Notes: generated by a model not told the origin, from the letters alone. Positions 48,812 to 57,515 are shown, counted from the stretch's first letter. The stretch: DNA of 64,000 nt from Neptuniibacter pectenicola (GCF_001597735.1 NZ_LUTS01000005.1:124001-188000); one strand, 5' to 3'. Numbers and translations are program-made.

Positions 48812-50824
48812 ATGTCTCGTTTAAATCCACGACAGAAAGAAGCAGTGGACTATATTGGTGGTCCATTATTGGTGCTAGCGGGTGCCGGTTCCGGCAAGAC
48901 CAGTGTGATTACACGCAAGATCGCCTACTTGATAAACGCCTGTGGCATTGCTGGGCGAAATATCGCCGCCGTTACGTTTACCAATAAAGCCTCACGGGAG
49001 ATGAAAGAGCGTGTAAATGCGCTATTAGAGGGGAACCCAGCGGGTAAAGGGCTGACGGTTGCGACCTTCCATAACCTAGGTCTGACAATTATTAAGCGTG
49101 AGCATAAACATCTAGGCTTTAAGCCGGGTTTTTCTATTTTTGATGATCAGGATACAAAAGCCCTTCTAAAAGATCTGATGCTGCAAAATAATGAAGAAAG
49201 CGATCAGGTCGATGTTGTGCGCAATCAGATCTCAAGTTGGAAAAATGAGATGCTGACCCCCGCGCAAGCGTTAGCGTCAGCGCAGTTACCACAAGATATT
49301 CTATGTGCGCGGGCCTATGACGAGTATGAACAACATTTACGTGCTTATAACGCAGTGGACTTCGATGACCTGATACTTGTACCTGTCCGTTTGTTTGAAG
49401 AGCAACCGCAAGTACTTGAACGCTGGCAGAATCGATTACGTTATTTGCTGGTGGATGAGTATCAAGACACTAACTTATCCCAGTACCGCTTAGTTAAGCT
49501 GCTTGTTGGCCATCGAGGCGCACTCACCGTTGTAGGTGATGACGATCAGTCTATCTATGCGTGGCGTGGTGCGCGCCCTGAAAACTTAGTGCAGCTAGAG
49601 AAAGACTACCCTAGTTTAAAAGTTGTTAAGTTAGAGCAGAACTACCGTTCGACCAGCCGTATTCTTAAAGCAGCGAATACGCTGATTGCCAATAATCCCC
49701 ATGTGTATGAAAAAACACTCTGGAGCGATATGGGGCTGGGTGATCCGATCCGTGTGATCCATACACGTAACGAAGATGCGGAATGTGAGCGTATTGCGAC
49801 TGAAACCTTAGACCTGCATCTGCGCAACAATATCCAGTTTAAAGATATGGCGGTGCTCTACCGGGGTAACTTCCAAGCCCGCTTGTTGGAGATGAAGCTA
49901 CAGCACTACCAAGTGCCATACAAGCTAAACGGGGGCACCTCCTTTTTTGCACGGGCAGAGATCAAAGACTTAATGAGCTACCTAAAGGTGCTGGTTAATC
50001 CTGATGATGACAACGCGTTCTTGCGTATTATCAACCTCCCACGTCGCGAGATAGGCCCGAGCACACTGCAAAAGCTAGGGCAGTACTCCGTTGAACGCCA
50101 GATCAGTATGTTCAATGCCTGTGAAGAGTTAGGCTTAGAACAAGTGATGCCCGCAAACGCCTTAGAGCGGCTGCGCCGTTTTTGTAGTTGGATGCAGCAT
50201 ATCTATCGTCAATGTCACCAAGGTGATCCGATTGATGCGATTTATGAAATGATGCGAGATATCGATTACGAAGGCTGGATCGCACAAAACAGCTCCAGTG
50301 ATGCCATGGCTGAAAAGCGGATGCAAAATGTGCATTTTTTGATGGATTCGCTCAAATCAACGATGGAACGCTTGCAGGAAGATGAGCCGGATGCGGGGAT
50401 TCAAGAAGCGATAAACCGCTTAATCCTAATCGATATGCTGGATCGACAAGAGGAAGAGGACGATTCCAATCGTGTCCAACTGATGACCTTACATGCCTCT
50501 AAAGGACTTGAGTTTCCCCATGTGTTCCTGATGGGTATGGAAGAGGAACTGCTTCCCCACCGGAACAGTATAGAAACAGATAATATTGAAGAGGAGCGTC
50601 GTTTAGCTTACGTGGGTATTACCCGAGCAAAGCGTTGTTTAACGATTACCTTAGCGAAGCAGCGTAAACAGTATGGCGAAGTGTTGGATTGCCTACCAAG
50701 CCGCTTTTTGGATGAACTTCCCCCTGAAGACCTTGAGATCGAAGGAGCAGGGGAAAAATGTCCCGTGCAAAACCAGAAGCGGGGGCAAGCTACGCTTAAT
50801 AGTTTGAAAAATATGTTCGACTAG
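48812..50824 (+). CDS. rep: ATP-dependent DNA helicase Rep
   Basis: A 3'-5' superfamily 1A helicase that helps the replisome clear protein roadblocks. It is 670 residues (E. coli 673), with Walker A GAGSGKTSVI near residue 23, DEYQDTNLSQYRL, the GDDDQSIYAWRGA motif, QNYRST, and the late TLHASKGLEFPHVF and VGITRAKRCL motifs. The MSRLNPRQKEAV start is the family's own. The C-terminal tail ends in a basic segment with SLKNMF, as in Rep. A strong terminator follows. Confidence 0.97.
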   Translation: MSRLNPRQKEAVDYIGGPLLVLAGAGSGKTSVITRKIAYLINACGIAGRNIAAVTFTNKASREMKERVNALLEGNPAGKGLTVATFHNLGLTIIKREHKHLGFKPGFSIFDDQDTKALLKDLMLQNNEESDQVDVVRNQISSWKNEMLTPAQALASAQLPQDILCARAYDEYEQHLRAYNAVDFDDLILVPVRLFEEQPQVLERWQNRLRYLLVDEYQDTNLSQYRLVKLLVGHRGALTVVGDDDQSIYAWRGARPENLVQLEKDYPSLKVVKLEQNYRSTSRILKAANTLIANNPHVYEKTLWSDMGLGDPIRVIHTRNEDAECERIATETLDLHLRNNIQFKDMAVLYRGNFQARLLEMKLQHYQVPYKLNGGTSFFARAEIKDLMSYLKVLVNPDDDNAFLRIINLPRREIGPSTLQKLGQYSVERQISMFNACEELGLEQVMPANALERLRRFCSWMQHIYRQCHQGDPIDAIYEMMRDIDYEGWIAQNSSSDAMAEKRMQNVHFLMDSLKSTMERLQEDEPDAGIQEAINRLILIDMLDRQEEEDDSNRVQLMTLHASKGLEFPHVFLMGMEEELLPHRNSIETDNIEEERRLAYVGITRAKRCLTITLAKQRKQYGEVLDCLPSRFLDELPPEDLEIEGAGEKCPVQNQKRGQATLNSLKNMFD

Positions 50825-50842
50825 GTCGCTGTAACACACAGA

Positions 50843-50872
50843 TAAAAAAAGCCGCTAATAGCGGCTTTTTTT
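50843..50872. terminator. Bidirectional terminator between rep and cytochrome c5
   Basis: AAAAAAAGCCGCTA, short loop, TAGCGGCTTTTTTT, between convergent genes. Confidence 0.93.
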
Positions 50873-50890
50873 ATATCAGAACGGCGCGTA

Positions 50891-51313
50891 TTACTGAGCG
50901 CTGTCCATCATATGCTGAATCGCATCTTTTAGCTCATCATCAGAACAATCAGTACACAAACCACGTGGTGGCATCGCGTTTAAACCGTTGATTGCTGATG
51001 CAAGTAGGGCGTCAATACCTTTAGCGCCACGGTCAGCCCACTCAGATGTACCAAATTTTGGTGCACCCGCCGCGCCTGTCGCGTGACATGCTGCACATTT
51101 AGTGGAGTAAACTTGCTCGCCTGTACGAGCAGCAGCCGGAGCCGCTACAGCAGCTGCGCCACCACAGCTATCATCGCCTTCAATACAAACAGAACCTACT
51201 GCTTTAATGCGCTCTGCAACAGCTTCATCGTTAGATGTCGCCTGTACTGACGCACTTAATGCAATACCTAGACCTAGAGCAACCAATGCTGAAGTGATTT
51301 TTTTCACAGTCAC
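50891..51313 (-). CDS. Periplasmic cytochrome c5
   Basis: A 140-residue monohaem cytochrome that ferries electrons in the periplasm, for example to terminal oxidases. It has a signal peptide (ITSALVALGLGIALSASVQA), an Ala-rich linker with a cysteine pair, the haem site CAACH (C73, C76, H77), M114 in LNAMPPRG as the likely sixth ligand, and the C120/C123 pair (CTDC) that forms a disulfide in cytochrome c5. The start is one of two GTG codons (51313 or 51307), both near GAGAGGT. Its pairing with rep is by position only. Confidence 0.93.
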   Translation of the reverse strand: MTVKKITSALVALGLGIALSASVQATSNDEAVAERIKAVGSVCIEGDDSCGGAAAVAAPAAARTGEQVYSTKCAACHATGAAGAPKFGTSEWADRGAKGIDALLASAINGLNAMPPRGLCTDCSDDELKDAIQHMMDSAQ

Positions 51314-51635
51314 GACCTCTCAATAAACCACAAATTAATATGCGCAGCGCGATCTGTCAGGATGCCTAGTTGCAACAAACGTTGCCCTGGGGCGGAAATT
51401 CAGACTCGACTGCTCAAAGTTTCACCGGCTGCGGATTATAACGGTAAATAATCACAACTGAAATGGGGCTTTGGCAGGAGAAAGGTTCAATCAGCTGATT
51501 TAGCGCAATTTTTTATAGTTAAAGTGCTATAAACCATAAATTTAAAAGTGGATTGATAAAAAAATAGATTTTATTAAACTAAAGGAGTACAAATACTTTA
51601 ATACTAAGGTCTAGAAACAAATAGCGGTGTAATGA
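51314..51635. other. Intergenic region upstream of the small Cys-rich ORF
   Basis: A 322-bp gap between divergent genes. It becomes very AT-rich towards its right end. It should carry the cytochrome promoter on the minus strand. I see no clear RNA gene or ORF. Confidence 0.4.
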
Positions 51636-51881
51636 ATGACCAGCAACGGAATGTATGAAAATTGTGTTTGCCGAACCTTGAAAGGTGAACCAATTCAAAC
51701 AGCCAAGCTAACACTTTTAAGCTCTATCCCAAACCAACAAATCTACAGATGCTGTAACTGCCATGCTTTTTTAGCGTATATCGAAGACAAAAACCAGTGG
51801 GAGGTCATCATGCAAGGCGACCTCGAAGAAGAGCTAAAAAGTCTATATTGCCCCTCCTCTAATCAAACACAAGCAAATTGA
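51636..51881 (+). CDS. Hypothetical cysteine-rich small protein
   Basis: An 81-residue open frame with no family I recognise. Cysteines are grouped as CVC near the start and CCNCH in the middle, plus one near the end (LYCPSS), which could hold a zinc ion. No clear Shine-Dalgarno precedes ATG 51636. Base composition is like the AT-rich accessory region just to the right, although it lies outside the tRNA-delimited island. It could be a real small gene or a chance frame. Confidence 0.4.
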   Translation: MTSNGMYENCVCRTLKGEPIQTAKLTLLSSIPNQQIYRCCNCHAFLAYIEDKNQWEVIMQGDLEEELKSLYCPSSNQTQAN

Positions 51882-51893
51882 ACTTAAAAAGCC

Positions 51894-51922
51894 TTGGCGA
51901 ATAAGCAGCGCATCGGTAGAAT
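51894..51922 (+). promoter_or_regulatory. Promoter of the tRNA-Arg gene
   Basis: TTGGCG, a 17-base spacer and TAGAAT: a near-consensus sigma-70 promoter. The GC-rich ACGCC after the -10 resembles the discriminator of stringently controlled stable-RNA promoters. The mature tRNA starts 24 bases further on. Confidence 0.75.
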
Positions 51923-51946
51923 ACGCCACGCAAACACTTCTTGAGT

Positions 51947-52023
51947 GCGCCTGTAGCTCAGCTGGATAGAGTAGCAGGTTCCGATCCTGTTGGTCGGGGG
52001 TTCGAATCCCTCCAGGCGCGCCA
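51947..52023 (+). tRNA. tRNA-Arg (anticodon CCG)
   Basis: A complete 77-base cloverleaf. The acceptor stem GCGCCTG pairs perfectly with CAGGCGC; discriminator G and an encoded CCA follow. The anticodon arm is GCAGG-TTCCGAT-CCTGT, giving anticodon CCG (reads CGG). The T arm is GGGGG-TTCGAAT-CCCTC. It is the attachment target of the island to its right: the last 41 bases are repeated exactly at 57516-57556. Confidence 0.95.
51983..52023 (+). repeat. Left attachment site (attL-like) inside tRNA-Arg
   Basis: A 41-bp block from the anticodon loop (GATCCTG) to the CCA end, identical to 57516-57556. Crossover in an anticodon loop or T arm is typical of tyrosine-recombinase islands. Confidence 0.82.
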
Positions 52024-52172
52024 CTTTTTTATATGTCTCCACATCTTTCAGTTTCCTCCTCACCGAAATTCAGTGCACCAAACTGGAGGGTGAGAATCCC
52101 CGATGGGTTCGAGCCGAGCGAAGCGAGACAACGGAGCTTGCGACGGCCCGCAGGGTGAGCGCAGCGAATAAT
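52008..52172 (+). repeat. 165-bp tRNA-tail repeat, copy 1 (left edge of island)
   Basis: The unit begins with the tRNA 3' end (CCCTCCAGGCGCGCCA), continues through a T-rich start and CAAACTGGAGGGTGAGAA, then GGGTTCGA, a roughly 57-base GC-rich stretch with GAGCGAAGCGAG, and ends at AATAAT just before another CCCT. This copy differs from the others by a few substitutions. It is followed by CCCTACAGCG in place of a further tRNA tail. Confidence 0.85.
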
Positions 52173-52468
52173 CCCTACAGCGATGTGCCAAAAATAGCCA
52201 TTTTGATCAATAATTGTACAGATTTAGGGGTGTTTTAAGGTGTCATATGGGAGGGGGTATTGTGATTTCTACAGGTGGAAATTAGACCCCCTATGGGGGA
52301 ACTTTGGGAAAGGTAAAGGGGGATAAGGGCTCACAAATTTATAACCTAATAATTTCCGACTAACTCTAAAAGCGGTAACATATTGAATAGCCTCAACAAA
52401 TCTAATGAAATAATATTCTTAACACAATAAACTCATTATGACTCAAATGGATTTAATGGTTATTCAAC
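52173..52468. other. Non-coding left part of the island
   Basis: About 300 bp with G-rich patches (GGGAGGGGGT, GACCCCCTATGGGGG) followed by an AT-rich promoter-like stretch before the helicase gene. The integrase gene of a typical island would sit here next to the tRNA, but no frame of useful length is open on either strand. Confidence 0.5.
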
Positions 52469-54367
52469 ATGGCTCTAATGGAACGCTACGATCTGTATAG
52501 GTTTTTATCCATCTTTCTAAGATCGGATAAGGAAAGGCATATATTGATAGAACTTTATGCAGCAATTCAAATAGAGAACGGGGAGTTCAGGCCTAAATCC
52601 GAACAGCATTTAACTGAGCATCTTCGCGGCCTACTTGAGCACTTCTCAGATCATACAATTACTGAACTAATGCAGCTTTTTGCACAACAATTGCAAACCT
52701 TAAGCCATGATGAGTTTGTCGATTTAGTTCTTTTTAACAAGCTAACACAAATAGTAGATAAGCATAAAAGCATTGAAAACTGGAACAATCCGAAAAAGAG
52801 AAAACCCTCTAGATCGAGTCACCAATCGACGACTAATCCACGCACTGAAGCCTCAATATTAAAGCTCCTTTCTTCAGCTACCGAAGAACAACAATATGTT
52901 GCTTCACAATGTAATAGTAGTGACTTAATTGTGCTTCAAGGCTATGCAGGCTGCGGTAAAACCTCAGTATTAGAAATGATTTTCTACGGTGAACCAAACA
53001 AGAAACGGGAAACTTTATTCACCGCATTCAATAGGGATATTACTAACAACGTTAACTATAACAACCCTGAACTAGAAAGCCTGACATTCGATCAGCTGGG
53101 CTACAAGCTGGGTTTAAAGAAATCCCCTTGGACACGTGAATTCATTACAACGACAAGTATAAATTACCCTGAGTTGTCGGGAATACTAGGCGTTAAAGCG
53201 AATAGTGTATTATCTGGATATGAGAATATCTCAGGGCATAAGATCACCCGCCTTGTTTATTCAATCATTGACCAATTTAGTAACAGCTACTCAAACAGCT
53301 TTTCTGATAGTTTAATTCCTTCTGAAATAACGATTCCAGAAGCCAGGAAGCAGCTACTAGAGTATGCAACACACTTATGGTCAACAATGATTGCAACACC
53401 TGATTTCTTTCAGCATCCCATGATCAAACCGTCCTTCATCACTAAGCACTGGTCAATGGACGGAGGAAAAATACCTCACAGATATTCACGTTTATTTCTT
53501 GATGAAGCCCAAGATGTAAATGGTGCATTTACCCGCATAATTGAAAACACTAAAAACTTACAAATTATTACTGCTGGAGATCGGTATCAACAACTATATG
53601 GCTGGAGAGGTGCAGTTAATGCTATGGATAAGTTATCCGGTGATCGCCTTGCCGTGACTCACTCATTTAGGTACGGCCCATCCCTATCAGAGCTTTCAAA
53701 TAATATTCTCAGTCTTATGAGCTCGTCTCCTAGCGAGCTAATCACATCTTATAATCCAAACGCAGATACAAAAATAATTCCATATACTGAGAATCATCCC
53801 GAATGCGATGTCGTCTTAGCGAGATCAAGGGCATCAATCTTCGAAATTGCTAGAACTTTAGCTAATGAAAATACAGCCTTTCACCTTAATTTAGATATCC
53901 CTGAATGGGCATGGTTACTAGAAAGCGCACTAGCATTATTTAATGACCAATTTTCTACAAACAAACATCGTTTAATATTGCCCCATGACAGCTGGTATCA
54001 ACTAGAGAGCTGGGCTGAAACAGCAATGGACACCGATCTCCTTACATGCATCAAGATAGTGAAGAAATATGCCTCAACATTAAGTGAAGACCTGCACAAA
54101 ATTCAGTCTAAAAATGTAGGTCCTAATTATGAAGGCTGCGTGATACTTTCAACAACTCATAAAATTAAAGGCAGAGATTGGGACAATGTAGCTTTAGCTG
54201 ATGACTTTCTAAACATCATTGACAAAGAAGGGGCAACAACCAAACAAATTGACGATGAGCTATGCATCGTTTACGTTGCTTTAACCCGTGCTAAAAAAGC
54301 ACTATACATTCCCCATAGACTACATGACTGGATATCTGACCAAGCATCAACAAAGCGGCCTGTATAA
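52469..54367 (+). CDS. UvrD-like superfamily 1 helicase, FBH1-type
   Basis: A 632-residue SF1A helicase. The first 140 residues are a helical, motif-free extension with a basic linker (PKKRKPSRSS). Then come Walker A GYAGCGKTS (about residue 157), a motif Ia-like FTAFNRDI, Walker B LFLDEAQDVNGAF (about 340), motif III GDRYQQLYGWRGAVNAM, motif IV-like HSFRYGPSLSELSN, motif V STTHKIKGRDWDNV, and motif VI VYVALTRAKKALYIP. The AFNRD and THKIKGREW-like pattern is closest to F-box helicase FBH1-type proteins. Such helicases counter recombination or take part in phage defence; no nuclease domain is fused here. There is no strong ribosome binding site before ATG 52469. Confidence 0.88.
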   Translation: MALMERYDLYRFLSIFLRSDKERHILIELYAAIQIENGEFRPKSEQHLTEHLRGLLEHFSDHTITELMQLFAQQLQTLSHDEFVDLVLFNKLTQIVDKHKSIENWNNPKKRKPSRSSHQSTTNPRTEASILKLLSSATEEQQYVASQCNSSDLIVLQGYAGCGKTSVLEMIFYGEPNKKRETLFTAFNRDITNNVNYNNPELESLTFDQLGYKLGLKKSPWTREFITTTSINYPELSGILGVKANSVLSGYENISGHKITRLVYSIIDQFSNSYSNSFSDSLIPSEITIPEARKQLLEYATHLWSTMIATPDFFQHPMIKPSFITKHWSMDGGKIPHRYSRLFLDEAQDVNGAFTRIIENTKNLQIITAGDRYQQLYGWRGAVNAMDKLSGDRLAVTHSFRYGPSLSELSNNILSLMSSSPSELITSYNPNADTKIIPYTENHPECDVVLARSRASIFEIARTLANENTAFHLNLDIPEWAWLLESALALFNDQFSTNKHRLILPHDSWYQLESWAETAMDTDLLTCIKIVKKYASTLSEDLHKIQSKNVGPNYEGCVILSTTHKIKGRDWDNVALADDFLNIIDKEGATTKQIDDELCIVYVALTRAKKALYIPHRLHDWISDQASTKRPV

Positions 54368-54397
54368 TCACCAATAAAGATTAGACATGAGGCTTAA

Positions 54398-54490
54398 ATG
54401 GCCAAAAAATCCCTACCTAAAGTTGAGGTCGCAACACACCTATATGGGCTAGGAGAGGTTGCTACCCAATCGACAAAAAAACAGCCCTAA
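54398..54490 (+). CDS. Possible 30-residue ORF after the helicase
   Basis: ATG 54398 to TAA 54490, beginning MAKKSLPKVEVATHLYGLG, 30 bases after the helicase stop. TGAGGC lies upstream. It could be a short real peptide or the start of a gene cut short by a mutation. Nothing in it is recognised. Confidence 0.25.
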   Translation: MAKKSLPKVEVATHLYGLGEVATQSTKKQP

Positions 54491-54574
54491 CGATAATTAT
54501 CAAATGGTATAAAAAGAAAAAGGGCTAATATAAACCATTGATGAAGGTAGTGCAGATAACTGCCCCTTGTTTGA

Positions 54575-55120
54575 TTAACGCTGCCCTCCATTATGTGTAT
54601 GCCTAGCATCGCCTAGTTTGGTATGTAAATTTGAAACAAATTTAAAATTATTACGAATAACCTGAAACACACATCGAGACTGTATCCAACACAAATATAT
54701 AAGGAGAGCTACAACTCCCCCTTTTATAAATGCGTAATACGTTTTGTAGAACGTCGTATCATGGATTAATGCCTTAATTAAAAAGACAAATAACGTAGTA
54801 ATCATGACTATTGCCGACAATATAATTATATAAACCAAACCTTCGACTCGTTCAGCATCTTTTGTATTCGCAATATAACTTGCATCATCATTGACTATAG
54901 ATGTAATTGCATTTGGATAAATAAAACCTAACCAAAGTCCAACTATAGTAAAAACAGCAGCCGAAACAGTTTGCAGCATACCAAGAACATCGCTAGCCGA
55001 TGAAAAAGTTACAGTCTCGTAACACAAAGCTCCAATAGCAATACAAACACTTAGAGATATCAACTCTATAAAAAAACGAGGCAATAAAGCTGCAAAGGCT
55101 TCCCGAATGTCAGGGCTCAT
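54575..55120 (-). CDS. Four-helix membrane protein, second gene of the cassette
   Basis: A 181-residue protein with four hydrophobic helices (ELISLSVCIAIGALCY; VSAAVFTIVGLWLGFIYP; VYIIILSAIVMITTLFVFLI; GVVALLIYLCWI), short loops and a basic, His-rich C-terminus (HTKLGDARHTHNGGQR). GGAGAA lies nine bases before ATG 55120. It starts 23 bp after the stop of the 379-residue gene and is probably co-transcribed with it. I recognise no family. Small multi-helix proteins paired with a soluble partner are common as membrane-damaging effectors in abortive-infection systems, but that is only an analogy. Confidence 0.7.
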   Translation of the reverse strand: MSPDIREAFAALLPRFFIELISLSVCIAIGALCYETVTFSSASDVLGMLQTVSAAVFTIVGLWLGFIYPNAITSIVNDDASYIANTKDAERVEGLVYIIILSAIVMITTLFVFLIKALIHDTTFYKTYYAFIKGGVVALLIYLCWIQSRCVFQVIRNNFKFVSNLHTKLGDARHTHNGGQR

Positions 55121-55143
55121 TTTTTAACATTCTCCAAAATCAA

Positions 55144-56283
55144 TCATGCCGATTTAGTTTTATCATAATCGTCAGAGTCATCTACATGTTTGACTATTTG
55201 TGACAACAGCCTCTGGCGAACTGATTTTATCTTATTCAACACAAGTTCAGGGGAGTAATGGTCCTCACCCGATGAGTCATGAATAACCAGCTCCGTCTTA
55301 ACTGTATATTCAGATAACCATGTTGTTCCACTGCCAGGGCCATCAATCTTAAACCCTATATTATTCCAAGAAGAATCCTCATCCCTAATTTCAAATAATC
55401 GATGTAATTCATCAATAGAAGGTGAGCCATCAACTATGACTTCAATCTTTTTCGGCAATTGGCTCGTATGAGAGTCACCAAAGAATGAAGGTAAATATGC
55501 ACTACCAATTTTCAATAACGGAGTCCGAGTATCCTCAATAAATGATCTAGTAGTGTCTCGAATAACCGTATGGGTTATCTGGCCATGAATACCATCAAGA
55601 TCCTCTTTAAGTGTATTAAATTTAAGTTCACGGGCTTTGAATTTGAATAAGCAATTGCATGACTCATCCCCTTCTTCAAAGGGAAAGGTAGTAACAGTAC
55701 TTCTTATTGGGCGAGTAGAGTCTTTTGGGTTCTCTCTCAATATTTCACGCTGTTTCCGACGACCAAAAAGACTATTATTGTTCACGTGATCGCGAACATA
55801 AGAAGCTAAACGACCAGTATCCGCAGAAGAATGAGGGAAGCGAATAGAGGCAAATTTATTATGTTCAGGGATGAACCAGTAATAACATGGCTGCCCCCAT
55901 ATAATCTTATCACCATCATGTTCTGCCCCAGCTACTATAGTTTCATTTGCATCTGGCCCAACCTTTGTGCCTTCTTTGATCCCATGAATGCTGCCCGCAT
56001 GGTCCCCAACAGCGCGATACACTACTATTACAGAATCTTTTGTTAAAGGATCAACAGCCATCCCACGACAATACGTTTTTGCCCTCAAGGGAGCCTTAAC
56101 AGGGTCCCATGGAAGAGTCTGTTCAATCTTCTTACCGTTCAACCATGAACAAAGATCCTCAAGAACTTCAGTTAGGGTTCCAAACTTATGCTCAGGGTCC
56201 TTAGAATTTCTTTTTAAACGATAAAAACCACATTCTTCAATATCAAAAAATGTGACAAGGCCTCTGTCTTGATCCATAAACAT
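55144..56283 (-). CDS. Unknown 379-residue soluble protein, first gene of the cassette
   Basis: No family recognised. The product is acidic and strand-rich, with no membrane helix or signal. Points visible: an N-terminal VTFFDIEECGFYRLKR; a short AKTYCRGMAVDP; the aromatic WGQPCYYWFIPEHNKFASIRFPH near residue 135; a cysteine pair ESCNCLFKFKARELKF in the middle; and a C-terminal domain (PKKIEVIVDGSPSIDELH through YSPELVLNKIKSVRQRLLSQIV) ending in a charged tail. The start ATG follows AGGCGGAA. It precedes the four-helix protein by 23 bp. An inverted repeat lies in its 5' leader. Together they look like a two-gene functional unit. Confidence 0.65.
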   Translation of the reverse strand: MFMDQDRGLVTFFDIEECGFYRLKRNSKDPEHKFGTLTEVLEDLCSWLNGKKIEQTLPWDPVKAPLRAKTYCRGMAVDPLTKDSVIVVYRAVGDHAGSIHGIKEGTKVGPDANETIVAGAEHDGDKIIWGQPCYYWFIPEHNKFASIRFPHSSADTGRLASYVRDHVNNNSLFGRRKQREILRENPKDSTRPIRSTVTTFPFEEGDESCNCLFKFKARELKFNTLKEDLDGIHGQITHTVIRDTTRSFIEDTRTPLLKIGSAYLPSFFGDSHTSQLPKKIEVIVDGSPSIDELHRLFEIRDEDSSWNNIGFKIDGPGSGTTWLSEYTVKTELVIHDSSGEDHYSPELVLNKIKSVRQRLLSQIVKHVDDSDDYDKTKSA

Positions 56284-56301
56284 TTATTATTCCGCCTAAT
56301 T

Positions 56302-56367
56302 TTGGAAGATGCTGACTAGAGTCAGTAGATAGAGTATCGACAAAGAGGATAAGGCAACATCTTCCAA
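56302..56367. promoter_or_regulatory. Inverted-repeat leader of the two-gene cassette
   Basis: TTGGAAGATG (56302-56311) and CATCTTCCAA (56358-56367) are perfect complements, enclosing a second palindrome, CTGACT-AG-AGTCAG (56312-56325). This lies 20 bases before the start codon of the 379-residue gene on the minus strand. It could be an operator pair or a structured leader RNA. Confidence 0.5.
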
Positions 56368-56500
56368 TGATGTGGGGGTTGGTCGTTCCATCAATTCAAG
56401 TATTAATATAACAAGATGAGACTTAACCTCCAAGCGAACTAAGGGAAAAGTTTATCTGGCTAGTTATGGGCCCTGAGACATTCATGATGTTTTTTCAATT

Positions 56501-56974
56501 CTAATCAAGTTGAGCTAGAACCAAGCGATATGCCCTTTCCATGTTGGAAAAATGGTTTTTATCGCTATCTTTCCACACGTAAAAACTTCCTTCCCTTACC
56601 TCTTCTATTTTAAAAGAGTCGTGCCAAGGAGATTCTTGCTCAACAAATACTTTAGGCAAAGAGTAACCACAATCATTGAATTGATCTGCGGTGATATCAA
56701 CAATAAAATCATCTAAGGCAAGCCATGCATGTGTCATTAGCTCTTCATCATCGCCTCCATCTCGCCCTCCCACGTACTCGAAGTCAAACCCATTTTCTTT
56801 TAGAAACTCAGCAAGTAGCTCAGAACTGTCGCCACAACATCCCGCAGGAAAACCGGATGTTTGATAGTCTGGATGCTTGTAGAGAGATATCTCATTTGGA
56901 AAGCTATTTTGAGGGACTCTTTCTAATGCTCGGCGAAATTGCCCTGCCAAATCATGCAATTTTAATAAATCCAT
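56501..56974 (-). CDS. Transglutaminase/papain-like cysteine-fold protein
   Basis: A 157-residue protein with the pattern GFPAGCCGDSSELLAEFL (C46/C47), THAWLALDDF (H82) and IVDITADQF (D93), matching the Cys-His-Asp order of transglutaminase-like or papain-like folds found in many bacterial and phage orphan proteins. The spacing fits a catalytic triad. The substrate is unknown and no signal peptide is present. It stands alone on the minus strand between two long AT-rich gaps. Whether it is enzymatic or part of a toxin or immunity function cannot be told from sequence. Confidence 0.7.
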   Translation of the reverse strand: MDLLKLHDLAGQFRRALERVPQNSFPNEISLYKHPDYQTSGFPAGCCGDSSELLAEFLKENGFDFEYVGGRDGGDDEELMTHAWLALDDFIVDITADQFNDCGYSLPKVFVEQESPWHDSFKIEEVREGSFYVWKDSDKNHFSNMERAYRLVLAQLD

Positions 56975-57205
56975 ATATTAAACCTACTGTAGTAAATTTT
57001 AAGATTCAGATATTAAAAGCAAGCGTGCTTACTTTATAAATACAAGAGGCAGCTAAACAAATTCATGCCCTATTTACTACTAAGTTTGCTACTAAGATAT
57101 ACTCAATCGATAGGATCTTCAGAGGTAAGCCCTTGATTTCATTAGTCACGGGTTAGATGGCTAGAACCCCGCCATCTCCACTATCGAAGTCTTCAGTTAA
57201 TCCTA

Positions 57206-57358
57206 CTATGCCTCTGGTGTAGTTGTTACGAACTCCTTAGGCAAATTAGCATATTCACAGTCATTACAGATTAAATCTCCCGTTTGTGCTCCCTTTATTT
57301 TTTCTTTCGATATGCTGGTAGAGTGACACTTAGGGCATGTGCGTTTTGAGTCAGTCAT
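57206..57358 (-). CDS. Small zinc-ribbon protein
   Basis: A 50-residue protein with CPKCHS and CNDCEY, a treble-clef or ribbon zinc site. ATG 57358 is preferred over an upstream GTG at 57391: the longer start adds only 11 weakly conserved-looking residues, and AAGG lies nine bases before the ATG. Function unknown. It is the last gene before the right tRNA-fragment repeat. Confidence 0.6.
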   Translation of the reverse strand: MTDSKRTCPKCHSTSISKEKIKGAQTGDLICNDCEYANLPKEFVTTTPEA

Positions 57359-57515
57359 TCTTGCGTAACCTTTTAAATTAAATAGCGACACTGGATACCA
57401 TGCCTCATAGTCGCATATTGTGAAAGGTTAGGGTTGTTTTGGTACACAAACGGTATCACAATTTAAGAAATGAGCTTGATTTTGATTTTGAAGTATCTTA
57501 TATTTCAATGACTTA

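Noticed and set aside
51990-52238. An 82-codon ORF overlapping tRNA-Arg
   Set aside because: It is a translation of the tRNA 3' end and the 165-bp repeat. Equivalent spurious frames occur at 57687-58046 and 57726-58013.
52173-52468. A remnant integrase gene beside the tRNA
   Set aside because: Expected by analogy with other islands, but no readable fragment could be identified on either strand.
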